NCBI GenBank assembly: GCA_003483675.1 | Contig: DMYK01000357.1 | Span: forward strand, 4,213-9,760 | Direction of reading: 5' to 3' | DNA length: 5,548 nt | From: Microcoleaceae cyanobacterium UBA11344 | GTDB taxonomy: Bacteria; Cyanobacteriota; Cyanobacteriia; Cyanobacteriales; Microcoleaceae | Shown: one piece after another, positions 1 through 5,340 of the stretch | How the letters are laid out: each line of letters opens with the position of its first letter | Position numbering within the stretch: the first letter of the stretch is position 1 | Program-made: the position numbers and the translations under genes | The notes under the pieces: model-generated | Seen by the model: the letters and a program-made list of their open reading frames with translations, nothing else | The model's database searches: none | Told to the model about the DNA's origin: nothing

Positions 1-10
1 TTGAATGTTG

Positions 11-38
11 TAGGGGCGGTGCCCCCTTGCCCGCCCTA
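11..38 (-). terminator. GC-rich hairpin downstream of the RTX gene
   Basis: TAGGGGCGG at 11-19 pairs with CCGCCCTA at 31-38 with one bulged G, and a smaller perfect stem GGGGC/GCCCC lies inside it (13-25). It starts 28 bp past the stop codon of the minus-strand RTX gene, so it could end that transcript. There is no T-tract, so intrinsic termination is uncertain. GC-rich palindromes of this type are, as I recall, scattered between genes in filamentous cyanobacteria, so it may simply be a dispersed repeat. Confidence 0.35.
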
Positions 39-66
39 AGTTTTGAATTGAGAAAATCGATCCCAT

Positions 67-1671
67 CTAAAATCCGAAAGGTGTAGGAGGCATCGGTATC
101 GGACTCGGCAGCACCGAGGGGAACATCGGTGTCTGGCCGGGCATTGCCAAGAGTCCGGGAGTCGCCATCGGGGCGATCGAACTAATGCTCAGCAGAGGCG
201 AATCGGGCACGCTAATTGTCGGCGCAGAAGGAATCCTCGAAGCTGTCGGAGTCGGAGTCGGCGCTGGAGTCGGAGTCGGAGTCGGAGTCGGAGTCGGAGT
301 CGGCGCCGGAGTCGGAGTCGGAGTCGGAGTCGGCGCCGGAGTCGGAGTCGGCGCCGGAGTCGGAGTTGGTGTCGGAGTTGGTGTCGGAGTTGGTGTCGGA
401 GTTGGAGTCGGTGTTGGAGTCGGTGTTGGAGTTGGCGTCGGAGTTGGCGTCGGAGTTGGAGTCGGAGTCGGAGTTAGATCTGTAGTTGTGGTTGTAACTG
501 TAGTTGTAGTTGTAGTCGTAGTTGGTTTGGGGGTACCCGTCCCAGTAACAGATATAAAATCAGTTGGATCGAGCAGCGAAGACGGAGTGTCTGTCAAAAT
601 TGCTAAAAGCTTGCCGTCGATCGAAATTACTGTATCTCTCAGGTTAGAACCGTTGCCTTGGCTAACTTTCAATTGACTAAAAGATAAATTGCTCGGCAGT
701 CCAATGAAATCCTCCGCATCATTGTAATCAGTAATTAAAGCCAAACTGCCAGGCCCGGCTCCCAGTCCAAATACATCACTGCCACTGCCACCAGTCAAAG
801 TATCCGTACCCTCACCCCCGATCAAAGAGTCATTACCCTCTGCCCCAAATAAATTGTCATTACCAAAACTGCCCAAAATTGTATCGTCGCCCAGGCCACC
901 AGCCAAGGAATCGTCCCCAAAGCCACCGTCAAGAAGATCGTTGCCTTTGCCGCCGAAGAGGAAATCATTATCTTCACCTCCTTGTAAACAGTCATCGCCT
1001 GTATCGCCACGAATGGTATCCGAACCCGTGCCACCGAAGGCTGTATCGTCGGCCTTGCCACCGAATATCTGGTCATTGCCGCCGTCTCCGTATAGCAAAT
1101 CAGTACCGGCACCACCGTACAAAGTGTCGGCACCATCCTCTCCAGTAAGCAAGTCGTTGCCGTCACCGCCGAACAATTGGTCACCGCCACTACCGCCGTT
1201 GAGAGAATCATCGCCAACATCCCCGTAGAGAAAGTCGTCATCAGCATTTCCAAACAGGGAATCGTCGCCATCACCCCCTCTGAGGGTGTCGTTCCCAGTA
1301 CCGCCGGCAATCACATCAAAATCTGCATCGCCACGAACTAAGTCGTCCCCTGCGTCTCCAAACACGGTGTCGCTACCGTCGTTGCCATCCAGGGTATCGT
1401 TACCCAAACCGCCACGAATCGAGTCATCGCCAGGCCCACCGGAAGCAATATCGCGGCCTTGGTTGCCAATCAGCTCGTCATTTCCTTCACCGCCAATCAG
1501 CGAATCGGCTCCATCGCCTCCAATGATTTGGTCGTTGCCATTTTCCCCTTCTAGGGTGTCATCTCCTCCAACACCCAACAGCGTGTCATCGCCATCTAAG
1601 GCACGAATTCGATCGCCTTGGGAAGTTCCGAGCAGAAAATCGTTGCTGTCAGTGCCGATCAGGTTTGCCAT
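67..1671 (-). CDS. RTX-type calcium-binding nonapeptide-repeat protein with Pro-Thr linker
   Basis: A 534-residue acidic protein, probably secreted or at the cell surface. Residues 4-300 are 33 nonapeptides of the form (L/I)xGGxGxDx in perfect register; in known RTX proteins these wind into a parallel beta-roll that binds Ca2+ between turns. Residues 301-375 form a cap-like region (including [15 protein letters not shown]) of the kind that often follows RTX repeats in cyanobacterial proteins. Then come a Thr run (384-397), a Pro-Thr/Pro-Ala linker (400-476) and a 58-residue Pro/Ser/Met-rich tail ending PPTPFGF. There is no N-terminal signal peptide, because repeats begin at residue 4; this fits export by a type I ABC system, which reads the C-terminus. 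The only cysteine is C228. The start is the ATG with AGGAG upstream (1685-1689). Oscillin, the Ca2+-binding surface glycoprotein of Phormidium, is a plausible analogue, but RTX repeats also occur in enzymes and adhesins. No catalytic domain is visible and the exact role is unknown. Confidence 0.9.
   Translation of the reverse strand: MANLIGTDSNDFLLGTSQGDRIRALDGDDTLLGVGGDDTLEGENGNDQIIGGDGADSLIGGEGNDELIGNQGRDIASGGPGDDSIRGGLGNDTLDGNDGSDTVFGDAGDDLVRGDADFDVIAGGTGNDTLRGGDGDDSLFGNADDDFLYGDVGDDSLNGGSGGDQLFGGDGNDLLTGEDGADTLYGGAGTDLLYGDGGNDQIFGGKADDTAFGGTGSDTIRGDTGDDCLQGGEDNDFLFGGKGNDLLDGGFGDDSLAGGLGDDTILGSFGNDNLFGAEGNDSLIGGEGTDTLTGGSGSDVFGLGAGPGSLALITDYNDAEDFIGLPSNLSFSQLKVSQGNGSNLRDTVISIDGKLLAILTDTPSSLLDPTDFISVTGTGTPKPTTTTTTTTVTTTTTDLTPTPTPTPTPTPTPTPTPTPTPTPTPTPTPTPTPTPTPTPAPTPTPAPTPTPTPTPAPTPTPTPTPTPTPAPTPTPTASRIPSAPTISVPDSPLLSISSIAPMATPGLLAMPGQTPMFPSVLPSPIPMPPTPFGF
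244..474 (-). repeat. Hexanucleotide repeat encoding a Pro-Thr linker
   Basis: The plus strand is built of GTCGGA hexamers and variants (GTTGGA, GTTGGC, GTTGGT, GCCGGA). Read on the minus strand they encode residues 400-476 as alternating Pro and Thr, with a few Thr-to-Ala changes clustered toward the C-terminal half. Most unit variation is at codon third positions and silent. Each unit adds exactly two residues, so gain or loss of units changes linker length without a frameshift. The tract also leaves the plus-strand frames open, giving artefactual Val-Gly and Glu-Ser reading frames. Pro-Thr linkers in extracellular proteins are usually extended and often O-glycosylated; whether this one is glycosylated is not known. 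Confidence 0.93.
481..522 (-). repeat. Threonine-codon run
   Basis: Fourteen codons (residues 384-397) encode eight Thr, one Val and five Thr. They use mixed ACT/ACA/ACC-type codons and look like GTA/GTT triplet repeats on the plus strand. The run sits between the cap region and the Pro-Thr linker, separated from the linker by Asp-Leu. Confidence 0.85.
772..1662 (-). repeat. Array of 33 RTX nonapeptide repeats (27-bp periodicity)
   Basis: Residues 4-300 divide exactly into 33 nine-residue units without insertion or deletion, for example [18 protein letters not shown] and LFGGDGNDL. Asp in the eighth place is kept in all units, and Gly in the third place in nearly all; IRALDGDDT is an exception. 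At DNA level the units have diverged considerably, so this is an old array and not a fresh tandem duplication. Confidence 0.93.
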
Positions 1672-1684
1672 CTGGAATACACCA

Positions 1685-1690
1685 CTCCTC
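1685..1690 (-). promoter_or_regulatory. Ribosome binding site of the RTX gene
   Basis: The minus strand reads GAGGAG here, 13 bases ahead of the ATG. The match to anti-Shine-Dalgarno sequence is strong, but the spacing is somewhat longer than usual. It supports the ATG at 1671 as the true start. Confidence 0.6.
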
Positions 1691-1708
1691 TATAAAAACA
1701 AGAATTGT

Positions 1709-1737
1709 TTTAAATTAGGTTAAAGCCTTGGTGACAA
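1709..1737 (-). promoter_or_regulatory. Putative promoter of the RTX gene
   Basis: On the minus strand, TTGTCA (1732-1737; five of six bases match the sigma-70-type -35) is followed after 17 bp by TTTAAA (1709-1714; four of six match the -10). Transcription would begin near 1702, giving a leader of about 30 nt that includes the GAGGAG ribosome site. The -10 match is modest, so this is only a candidate. Confidence 0.3.
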
Positions 1738-1750
1738 GGCTTTACTACCT
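1717..1750. promoter_or_regulatory. Strong palindrome overlapping the RTX -35 region
   Basis: TAAAGCCTTG (1721-1730) and CAAGGCTTTA (1735-1744) are perfect 10-bp inverted repeats around a GTGA centre. AGGT (1717-1720) pairs with ACCT (1747-1750) across a two-base bulge. The palindrome covers the putative -35 box, which suits an operator. If transcription starts further upstream, it could instead be a leader RNA hairpin. A direct 9-bp repeat TTAGGTTAA (1715-1723 and 1753-1761) overlaps or flanks it. Confidence 0.45.
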
Positions 1751-1798
1751 GCTTAGGTTAACACACAAGAATAAATGACTTTTTCATCTTTGAACTCG

Positions 1799-1855
1799 CT
1801 CAAATGCAGGTGTCACTTGTGAGGGAATCTCAAATTCAGTGCTTCGCTCTCAAAT
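1799..1855. promoter_or_regulatory. Three phased CTCAAAT boxes
   Basis: The heptamer CTCAAAT occurs at 1799-1805, 1829-1835 and 1849-1855. The start-to-start spacings are 30 and 20 bp, close to whole helical turns, so all three would face the same side of the DNA. The first two extend to similar downstream sequence (GCAG, TCAG). They could be regulator sites upstream of the RTX gene, which reads the other strand, but chance is not excluded. Confidence 0.25.
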
Positions 1856-1860
1856 ATAAT
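1855..1860 (+). promoter_or_regulatory. Perfect TATAAT, possible plus-strand promoter
   Basis: This is an exact -10 consensus on the plus strand. The position 16-18 bp upstream holds no recognisable -35 element and there is no extended TG motif. Transcription from it would run through gene-free DNA toward the hairpin ending at 2075. Confidence 0.2.
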
Positions 1861-1901
1861 TCGCCTCTGTTCCGCCCTTGGTGGCGACTACAATCTGGCT
1901 G

Positions 1902-1909
1902 GCGATCGC
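1902..1909. repeat. HIP1 octamer GCGATCGC
   Basis: Highly iterated palindrome typical of cyanobacterial genomes; this copy lies in gene-free DNA. Confidence 0.9.
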
Positions 1910-2026
1910 TAATCTTAACCCGGTGCTTTTTCCTCCGGCCTTCCTTGTGAATAAACATCGAAAATGTGCTGTTTTACTGCTTCTAAGTAGGTGGCTCTAA
2001 TTCAACCTAAAATGATCTTGCCCTTG

Positions 2027-2075
2027 AGAACCCCGACTTCTTAAAGAAGTCCAGGCTCTGGGTATTCTGTTTTTT
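2027..2075 (+). terminator. Terminator-like hairpin with T6 tract
   Basis: GACTTCTT (2035-2042) and AAGAAGTC (2044-2051) are perfect inverted repeats around a single base. Outer pairing AGAA/TTCT (2027-2030 with 2065-2068) and CCC/GGG (2031-2033 with 2060-2062) extends the stem across internal loops. Six T follow at 2070-2075 on the plus strand. No plus-strand gene lies upstream, so it either ends an unannotated small RNA or is a decayed copy of a dispersed palindromic repeat whose right arm has diverged. Confidence 0.35.
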
Positions 2076-2105
2076 ATAGCAGTTTTCAATCGGATCAAAT
2101 ACAGG

Positions 2106-2358
2106 ATAGGGCAGTAGGGACACTCCAAGATCCCAAGGAGCGTCAACTTAAGGTCAAACCTAGCCAGAGATTGTTGTTTGACTATTAAGTCTAGATCCCC
2201 CCTAGCCCCCCTTAAGAAGGGGGGAACAAGAACTTGCTCAAAGTCCCCCTTCTTAAGGGGGATGCGAGGGGGATCTAGACTAGGGTAAAAACGGGATTTC
2301 TCAAGGATTTTAGTCTTAAGTTGACACCTATGGGCACGCTTGAGTCTCCCTACCCTAT
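2106..2358. mobile_element. Nested inverted-repeat element, MITE-like
   Basis: The element is an imperfect inverted repeat about 253 bp long. The outer arms (2106-2152 and 2315-2358) share ATAGGG-TAGGGA ends and a perfect GTCAACTTAAG/CTTAAGTTGAC core. The inner arms (2188-2224 and 2245-2281) share AGTCTAGAT, two C-runs and TTAAGAA followed by a G-run. Each inner arm can also fold alone, as C-run, TTAAG/CTTAA, G-run. The segments between inner and outer arms (2153-2187 and 2282-2314) are weakly complementary too, so the whole can fold as one long hairpin. It has no coding capacity, and no clear target-site duplication is visible. It ends 24 bp from the mrp stop codon and might also affect the 3' end of the mrp transcript. 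Confidence 0.6.
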
Positions 2359-2382
2359 ATCAATGCTATAATCCTGTTCCAG

Positions 2383-3453
2383 CTAAGCTAAAGCTGCTAC
2401 GGAAACTTTACCGGCAATGCGACCCGCGATCGCCCGCAACTCCCTCGCCGAAGCCGAACCCGGTTGTCCCACTACGATCGGCACACCCGAATCACCACCT
2501 TCCCGCAACGGAATTTCCAGCGGAATGCGGCCTAACAGCGGCACTCCCAACTCAGCAGCCGTCTTTTCCCCGCCACCAGAACCAAAAATATCGTATTGCT
2601 TGTCAGGCATATCCGGTGGCACGAAATAGCTCATATTTTCGACAATTCCCAGCACCGACACTCCCAACTGCTGAAACATCTTTAACCCCTTGCGAGAATC
2701 CAACAAGGCCACCGTCTGTGGCGTCGTCACAATCACCACACCAGCCATCGGCACCGCTTGGGCCATTGTCAACTGCGCATCTCCAGTACCAGGCGGCATA
2801 TCCACAATCAGATAGTCTAAATCGCCCCAATTCACCTGGTAGAGAAACTGCCGGATGATCCCGTTCAACATCGGGCCTCGCCAAATTACAGGTTGGTCTT
2901 TCTCAATTAAAAACGCCATCGACACCAATTTGACGCCGTAATTGAAGGCTGGTTCCAGACTTTCCCCGCTTTTGCCATCCTTAACCATCACTTTAGCGTC
3001 CGCTAGCCCCAACATCGTCGGGTCATTGGGCCCATAGATATCCGCATCCAGCAAACCCACCTTAGCGCCGGTTTGCGCCAGCGCTACGGCCACGTTTACG
3101 GCTACTGTACTTTTGCCGACTCCGCCCTTGCCGCTAGAAATGGCGATGATATTTTTCACGCCTTCTATGCCTTGGCGATCGACTACTCCCTTCTGCTGCG
3201 GTGTTTCCGCTGTCACCTCCACAGCCACTTTTTCGACTCCTGGCAACTGTTTGACCGCTTTTTGGCAATCTTCGACAATAAATTCTCGCAGCGGGCAAGC
3301 CGGCGTTGTCAGCACCAAGGTGAAGCTGACGACACCGCCGTCGATTTTGATGTTGCGGATCATGTTCAATTCCACCAAACTCTTTTGGAGTTCGGGGTCT
3401 TGGACTGGTCGCAGGATTTCTAGGACTGAACTAATATCGAGTGTCTTGGGCAT
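2383..3453 (-). CDS. mrp: Mrp/ApbC Fe-S cluster carrier ATPase
   Basis: A 356-residue cytosolic P-loop ATPase of the Mrp/NBP35 family, which carries Fe-S clusters to apoproteins. Residues 5-80 are a MIP18 (DUF59) domain with the typical TTPACPL segment (C53). The MinD/ParA-type ATPase follows: a deviant Walker A, GKGGVGKST (108-116), with signature Lys109 and Lys114; LLDADIYGPNDP (134-145); VDMPPGTGD (217-225); and ENMSYF (272-277). The CxxC that in E. coli Mrp follows the ENMS segment is absent; VPPDMPDKQYD stands there, and the only cysteines are C53 and C63, both in the N-terminal domain. I chose the ATG at 3453 because MPKTLDISSVLEIL begins the family's N-terminal domain. An upstream GTG at 3534 would add 27 unrelated residues. 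No strong ribosome site precedes the ATG. It is divergent from hemF. Confidence 0.94.
   Translation of the reverse strand: MPKTLDISSVLEILRPVQDPELQKSLVELNMIRNIKIDGGVVSFTLVLTTPACPLREFIVEDCQKAVKQLPGVEKVAVEVTAETPQQKGVVDRQGIEGVKNIIAISSGKGGVGKSTVAVNVAVALAQTGAKVGLLDADIYGPNDPTMLGLADAKVMVKDGKSGESLEPAFNYGVKLVSMAFLIEKDQPVIWRGPMLNGIIRQFLYQVNWGDLDYLIVDMPPGTGDAQLTMAQAVPMAGVVIVTTPQTVALLDSRKGLKMFQQLGVSVLGIVENMSYFVPPDMPDKQYDIFGSGGGEKTAAELGVPLLGRIPLEIPLREGGDSGVPIVVGQPGSASARELRAIAGRIAGKVSVAALA
2426..2433. repeat. HIP1 octamer GCGATCGC
   Basis: Second copy, inside the 3' part of mrp. Confidence 0.9.
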
Positions 3454-3606
3454 TGTGTTCTGCTCTATAAAACCTATCCATAACAGTCCATATATTACAA
3501 TTGCTTTGGCTCCACTGATGTTCGATCGCAGCACTGATCATCTTTAAGTATATTTTTGTTGCTATTTTTTAACATATCTTCATTGCAATCATTTGCAGAC
3601 CTAGGG

Positions 3607-3615
3607 TGGCATAAT
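3607..3615 (+). promoter_or_regulatory. Candidate extended -10 promoter of hemF
   Basis: TGG followed by CATAAT gives an extended -10 with five of six hexamer bases matching. No good -35 lies at the proper distance, although extended -10 promoters can do without one. Transcription would start near 3622, leaving a leader of about 55 nt. Confidence 0.3.
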
Positions 3616-3667
3616 TACATCACCACTGGATTTGGGCATTGCCCATTTAAAACTCAAATCTGACAGC

Positions 3668-3673
3668 AGGAAG
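3668..3673 (+). promoter_or_regulatory. Ribosome binding site of hemF
   Basis: AGGAAG lies four bases ahead of the ATG at 3678 and supports that start. Confidence 0.6.
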
Positions 3674-3677
3674 AAAA

Positions 3678-4709
3678 ATGACAGTTTCTACAACACTTAA
3701 AACCGCCACTTCTCAGTTTTTGCCCCCCGCTGACTCTAGAGCTAGAGTCAGCCAATTTATGAAATGCATACAAGACGAAATTTGTCAAGGCCTAGAACAA
3801 CTCGACGGCAGCGGCAAGTTCAAAGAGGATGCTTGGGAACGCTCCGAAGGCGGCGGGGGACGTACTCGCGTTATCCGGGAAGGTAATGTTTTTGAACAGG
3901 GTGGCGTAAATTTCTCGGAAGTCTGGGGCGAAAGTTTGCCTGCTTTGATTCTGGCCAAGCACCCAGAAGCGGCTGGTCACGATTTTTATGCCACTGGCAC
4001 TTCGATGGTGTTGCACCCCCGCAATCCCTATTTGCCTACGGTTCACCTGAATTACCGCTATTTTGAGGCAGGCCCGATTTGGTGGTTTGGCGGCGGTGTC
4101 GATTTGACTCCTTACTACCCGTTTGCTGAGGATGCAGCTCATTTTCACAAAACTCTGAAAGCAGCTTGCGACAAACACCATCCCGCATATTACCCGGCCT
4201 TTAAACTGTGGTGCGACGAATATTTTTACCTCCCGCACCGTCAAGAAACCCGTGGCGTCGGTGGCATCTTCTTTGACTACCAAAACAGTCAAGGCCCCCT
4301 TTACCGCGACCAAAATGTCAAAGGGAAGGCTGCTGAATACAGCAACAACATCGGAAAGCCGGAAAATAGGAGTTGGGAGTCGCTGTTTGCCTTCGTGCAG
4401 GACTGCGGTAGGGCATTTTTGCCGGCTTATACCCCAATTATTGAAAAGCGTCGATCGACAGCATACGGCGATCGCGAGCGCAATTTCCAGCTTTACCGTC
4501 GCGGCCGCTATGTCGAATTTAACTTAGTGTACGATCGGGGCACAACCTTTGGCTTGCAGACCAACGGACGCACCGAATCAATCCTGATGTCCTTACCACC
4601 TTTGGTACGCTGGGAATACTGTTACGAGCCAGAACCCAACTCTCCAGAAGCCGAACTCTACTCCAAGTTCTTAAAACCGCAAGATTGGGCGAATTGGATG
4701 CCTCTGTAG
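3678..4709 (+). CDS. hemF: Oxygen-dependent coproporphyrinogen III oxidase
   Basis: A 343-residue soluble enzyme that oxidatively decarboxylates two propionate side chains of coproporphyrinogen III, using O2, to give protoporphyrinogen IX for haem and chlorophyll. The family signature is at residues 176-200, with [13 protein letters not shown] (187-190) and RGVGGIFFD. Other conserved blocks are [16 protein letters not shown] (61-76), [18 protein letters not shown] (113-130), [12 protein letters not shown] (138-149) and [15 protein letters not shown] (274-288). The length is normal for bacterial HemF, with no transit peptide or membrane segment. The start has AGGAAG four bases upstream. It is divergent from mrp and lies 69 bp ahead of the STAS gene on the same strand; no terminator is visible between them, so co-transcription is possible. 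Confidence 0.97.
   Translation: MTVSTTLKTATSQFLPPADSRARVSQFMKCIQDEICQGLEQLDGSGKFKEDAWERSEGGGGRTRVIREGNVFEQGGVNFSEVWGESLPALILAKHPEAAGHDFYATGTSMVLHPRNPYLPTVHLNYRYFEAGPIWWFGGGVDLTPYYPFAEDAAHFHKTLKAACDKHHPAYYPAFKLWCDEYFYLPHRQETRGVGGIFFDYQNSQGPLYRDQNVKGKAAEYSNNIGKPENRSWESLFAFVQDCGRAFLPAYTPIIEKRRSTAYGDRERNFQLYRRGRYVEFNLVYDRGTTFGLQTNGRTESILMSLPPLVRWEYCYEPEPNSPEAELYSKFLKPQDWANWMPL
3731..3750. repeat. 20-bp palindrome inside hemF
   Basis: TGACTCTAG and CTAGAGTCA are perfect 9-bp arms around a two-base centre, coding for residues 18-25 in the poorly conserved N-terminal part of HemF. Function unknown; it may be chance. Confidence 0.5.
4468..4475. repeat. HIP1 octamer GCGATCGC
   Basis: Third copy, inside the 3' part of hemF. 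Confidence 0.9.
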
Positions 4710-4765
4710 TTACCGACCTGAGTTAAACTACTGGGACAGTAACCACCGCGATAGAACATAATTTT

Positions 4766-4775
4766 GAGGGAAGGG
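4766..4775 (+). promoter_or_regulatory. Ribosome binding site that fixes the STAS gene start
   Basis: GAGGGAAGGG is purine-rich; its AGGG at 4767-4770 stands eight bases ahead of the GTG at 4779. The alternative TTG at 4764 overlaps this sequence and has no site of its own, so the GTG is preferred. Confidence 0.6.
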
Positions 4776-4778
4776 TCA

Positions 4779-5141
4779 GTGATTCATATTGATCAAAAAA
4801 CCCACACGCTTCAAGACGGTACAACAGTTATCGTCTTAGCACCGACAGGACGGCTGGACATCACAACAGCTTGGCAATTCCGCCTCAAGTTGCAAGAGTG
4901 TATTTCCAAACTCAGCCGCCATGTTGTAGTGAATCTTGGTCAGGTTAACTTTATAGATAGCTCTGGTCTGACTTCATTGGTAGCAGGTATGCGGGATGCA
5001 GATAAAGTTAAGGGAAGTTTCCGCATTTGCAATGTTCATCCAGAAGCCAAACTGGTGTTTGAAGTCACCATGATGGATTCTGTGTTTGAAATTTTTGACA
5101 CGGAAGAAGAAGCTTTAGAGGGGGTTCCTCGCGCCTGTTGA
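4779..5141 (+). CDS. STAS-domain anti-sigma-factor antagonist
   Basis: A 120-residue cytosolic protein consisting almost wholly of one STAS domain. In this family (SpoIIAA, RsbV) the protein binds a sigma factor or its anti-sigma kinase and is switched off by Ser phosphorylation. Visible features are the opening strand VIVLAPTGRLDI (residues 17-28), HVVVNLGQVNFIDSSGL (48-64) and FRICNVHPEAKLVFEVTMMD (81-100), ending in an acidic DTEEEAL helix. By alignment with SpoIIAA the phosphorylated residue would be S61, next to D60. The GTG start is chosen from the ribosome site; a TTG at 4764 would add five residues. It follows hemF by 69 bp. No kinase or phosphatase partner is in the window, so the pathway it serves is unknown; cyanobacteria also use STAS proteins outside sigma control. 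Confidence 0.9.
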   Translation: MIHIDQKTHTLQDGTTVIVLAPTGRLDITTAWQFRLKLQECISKLSRHVVVNLGQVNFIDSSGLTSLVAGMRDADKVKGSFRICNVHPEAKLVFEVTMMDSVFEIFDTEEEALEGVPRAC

Positions 5142-5213
5142 GGAAATCTGGCATCGGTTGCGGTGTAAGGAATCTGAAGATTGAGAGTCACAGCCCCCCA
5201 GGAACATAGCAGT

Positions 5214-5250
5214 GGAAGAACAGGAAGAATGTAAATTCTTGCCTTCTTCC
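5214..5250. repeat. Hairpin at the edge of the heptamer array
   Basis: GGAAGAA (5214-5220) pairs with TTCTTCC (5244-5250), and AAGAAT (5225-5230) pairs with ATTCTT (5235-5240) around a GTAA loop, with a small internal loop between. The right arm is also the first, variant heptamer of the repeat array. It might serve as a weak transcript end for the STAS gene, but no T-tract follows. Confidence 0.35.
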
Positions 5251-5339
5251 TTCTGCCTTCTGCCTTCTGCCTTCCTTCTGCCTTCTGCCTTCTGCCTTCC
5301 TTCTGCCTTATGCCTTCTGCCTTCTGCCTTCTGCCTTCC
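5244..5339. repeat. Heptanucleotide tandem repeat TTCTGCC with TTCC spacers
   Basis: There are ten exact TTCTGCC units and two variants (TTCTTCC at 5244, TTATGCC at 5308). They are ordered as one variant, three units, TTCC, three units, TTCC, five units, TTCC. The TTCC spacers (5272, 5297, 5336) create a 25-bp higher-order period in the first part. Short tandem heptamers (STRR) are known from filamentous cyanobacteria; whether this unit belongs to a named class I cannot say. The other strand reads GGCAGAA and lies directly after the stop codon of the next gene. Confidence 0.95.
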
Positions 5340-5340
5340 T

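Larger units (their letters stand above)
1672..2382. other. 711-bp gene-free region between the RTX gene and mrp
   Basis: No convincing open reading frame is present on either strand. The stretch holds, from left to right, the RTX leader and putative promoter with an overlapping palindrome, three CTCAAAT boxes, a perfect TATAAT on the plus strand, a HIP1 octamer, a terminator-like hairpin with six T, and a nested inverted-repeat element. I see nothing identifiable in 1910-2026. The spacing makes it unlikely that mrp and the RTX gene share a transcript. Confidence 0.8.
3454..3677. promoter_or_regulatory. Divergent promoter region of mrp and hemF
   Basis: This 224-bp gap separates two start codons that face away from each other, so it must hold both promoters. 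It includes an AT-rich segment (about 3540-3585) and a short inverted repeat TGGGC-ATT-GCCCA (3633-3645) in the presumed hemF leader. I found no convincing promoter for mrp and no recognised operator. Confidence 0.6.
5142..5340. other. Convergent intergenic region with repeats
   Basis: This 199-bp gap separates the ends of two convergent genes. A 6-bp stem TTCCTC/GAGGAA (5125-5130 and 5140-5145) straddles the STAS stop codon. About half of the gap is heptanucleotide repeat. No standard rho-independent terminator is seen for either gene. Confidence 0.6.

Noticed and set aside
185..676. Plus-strand open frames encoding Val-Gly and Glu-Ser repeats
   Set aside because: They exist only because the hexanucleotide repeat has no stops in these frames; the minus-strand RTX protein explains the DNA.
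822..1310. Long alternative frames on both strands across the RTX repeats
   Set aside because: Shadows of the 27-bp periodic RTX array; the products show no domain and the start sites lack ribosome sites.
1813..1822. TCAC-TT-GTGA as a CRP-type operator
   Set aside because: The half-sites are in the wrong order and spacing for the CRP consensus and are too short to support a call.
2189..2280. Two inverted arms considered as a CRISPR repeat pair
   Set aside because: The arms are inverted, not direct, with one 20-base gap and no further units.
3454..3534. N-terminal extension of Mrp from a GTG at 3534
   Set aside because: The 27 added residues are unlike the family and fill promoter DNA; the ATG at 3453 starts the conserved domain.
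4733..4762. GGGACA and CATAAT with 18-bp spacing as a promoter of the STAS gene
   Set aside because: Transcription would start inside or after the ribosome site, leaving almost no leader, and the -35 match is poor.
4764..4778. TTG at 4764 as the STAS start codon
   Set aside because: It overlaps the purine-rich ribosome site that fits the GTG at 4779.
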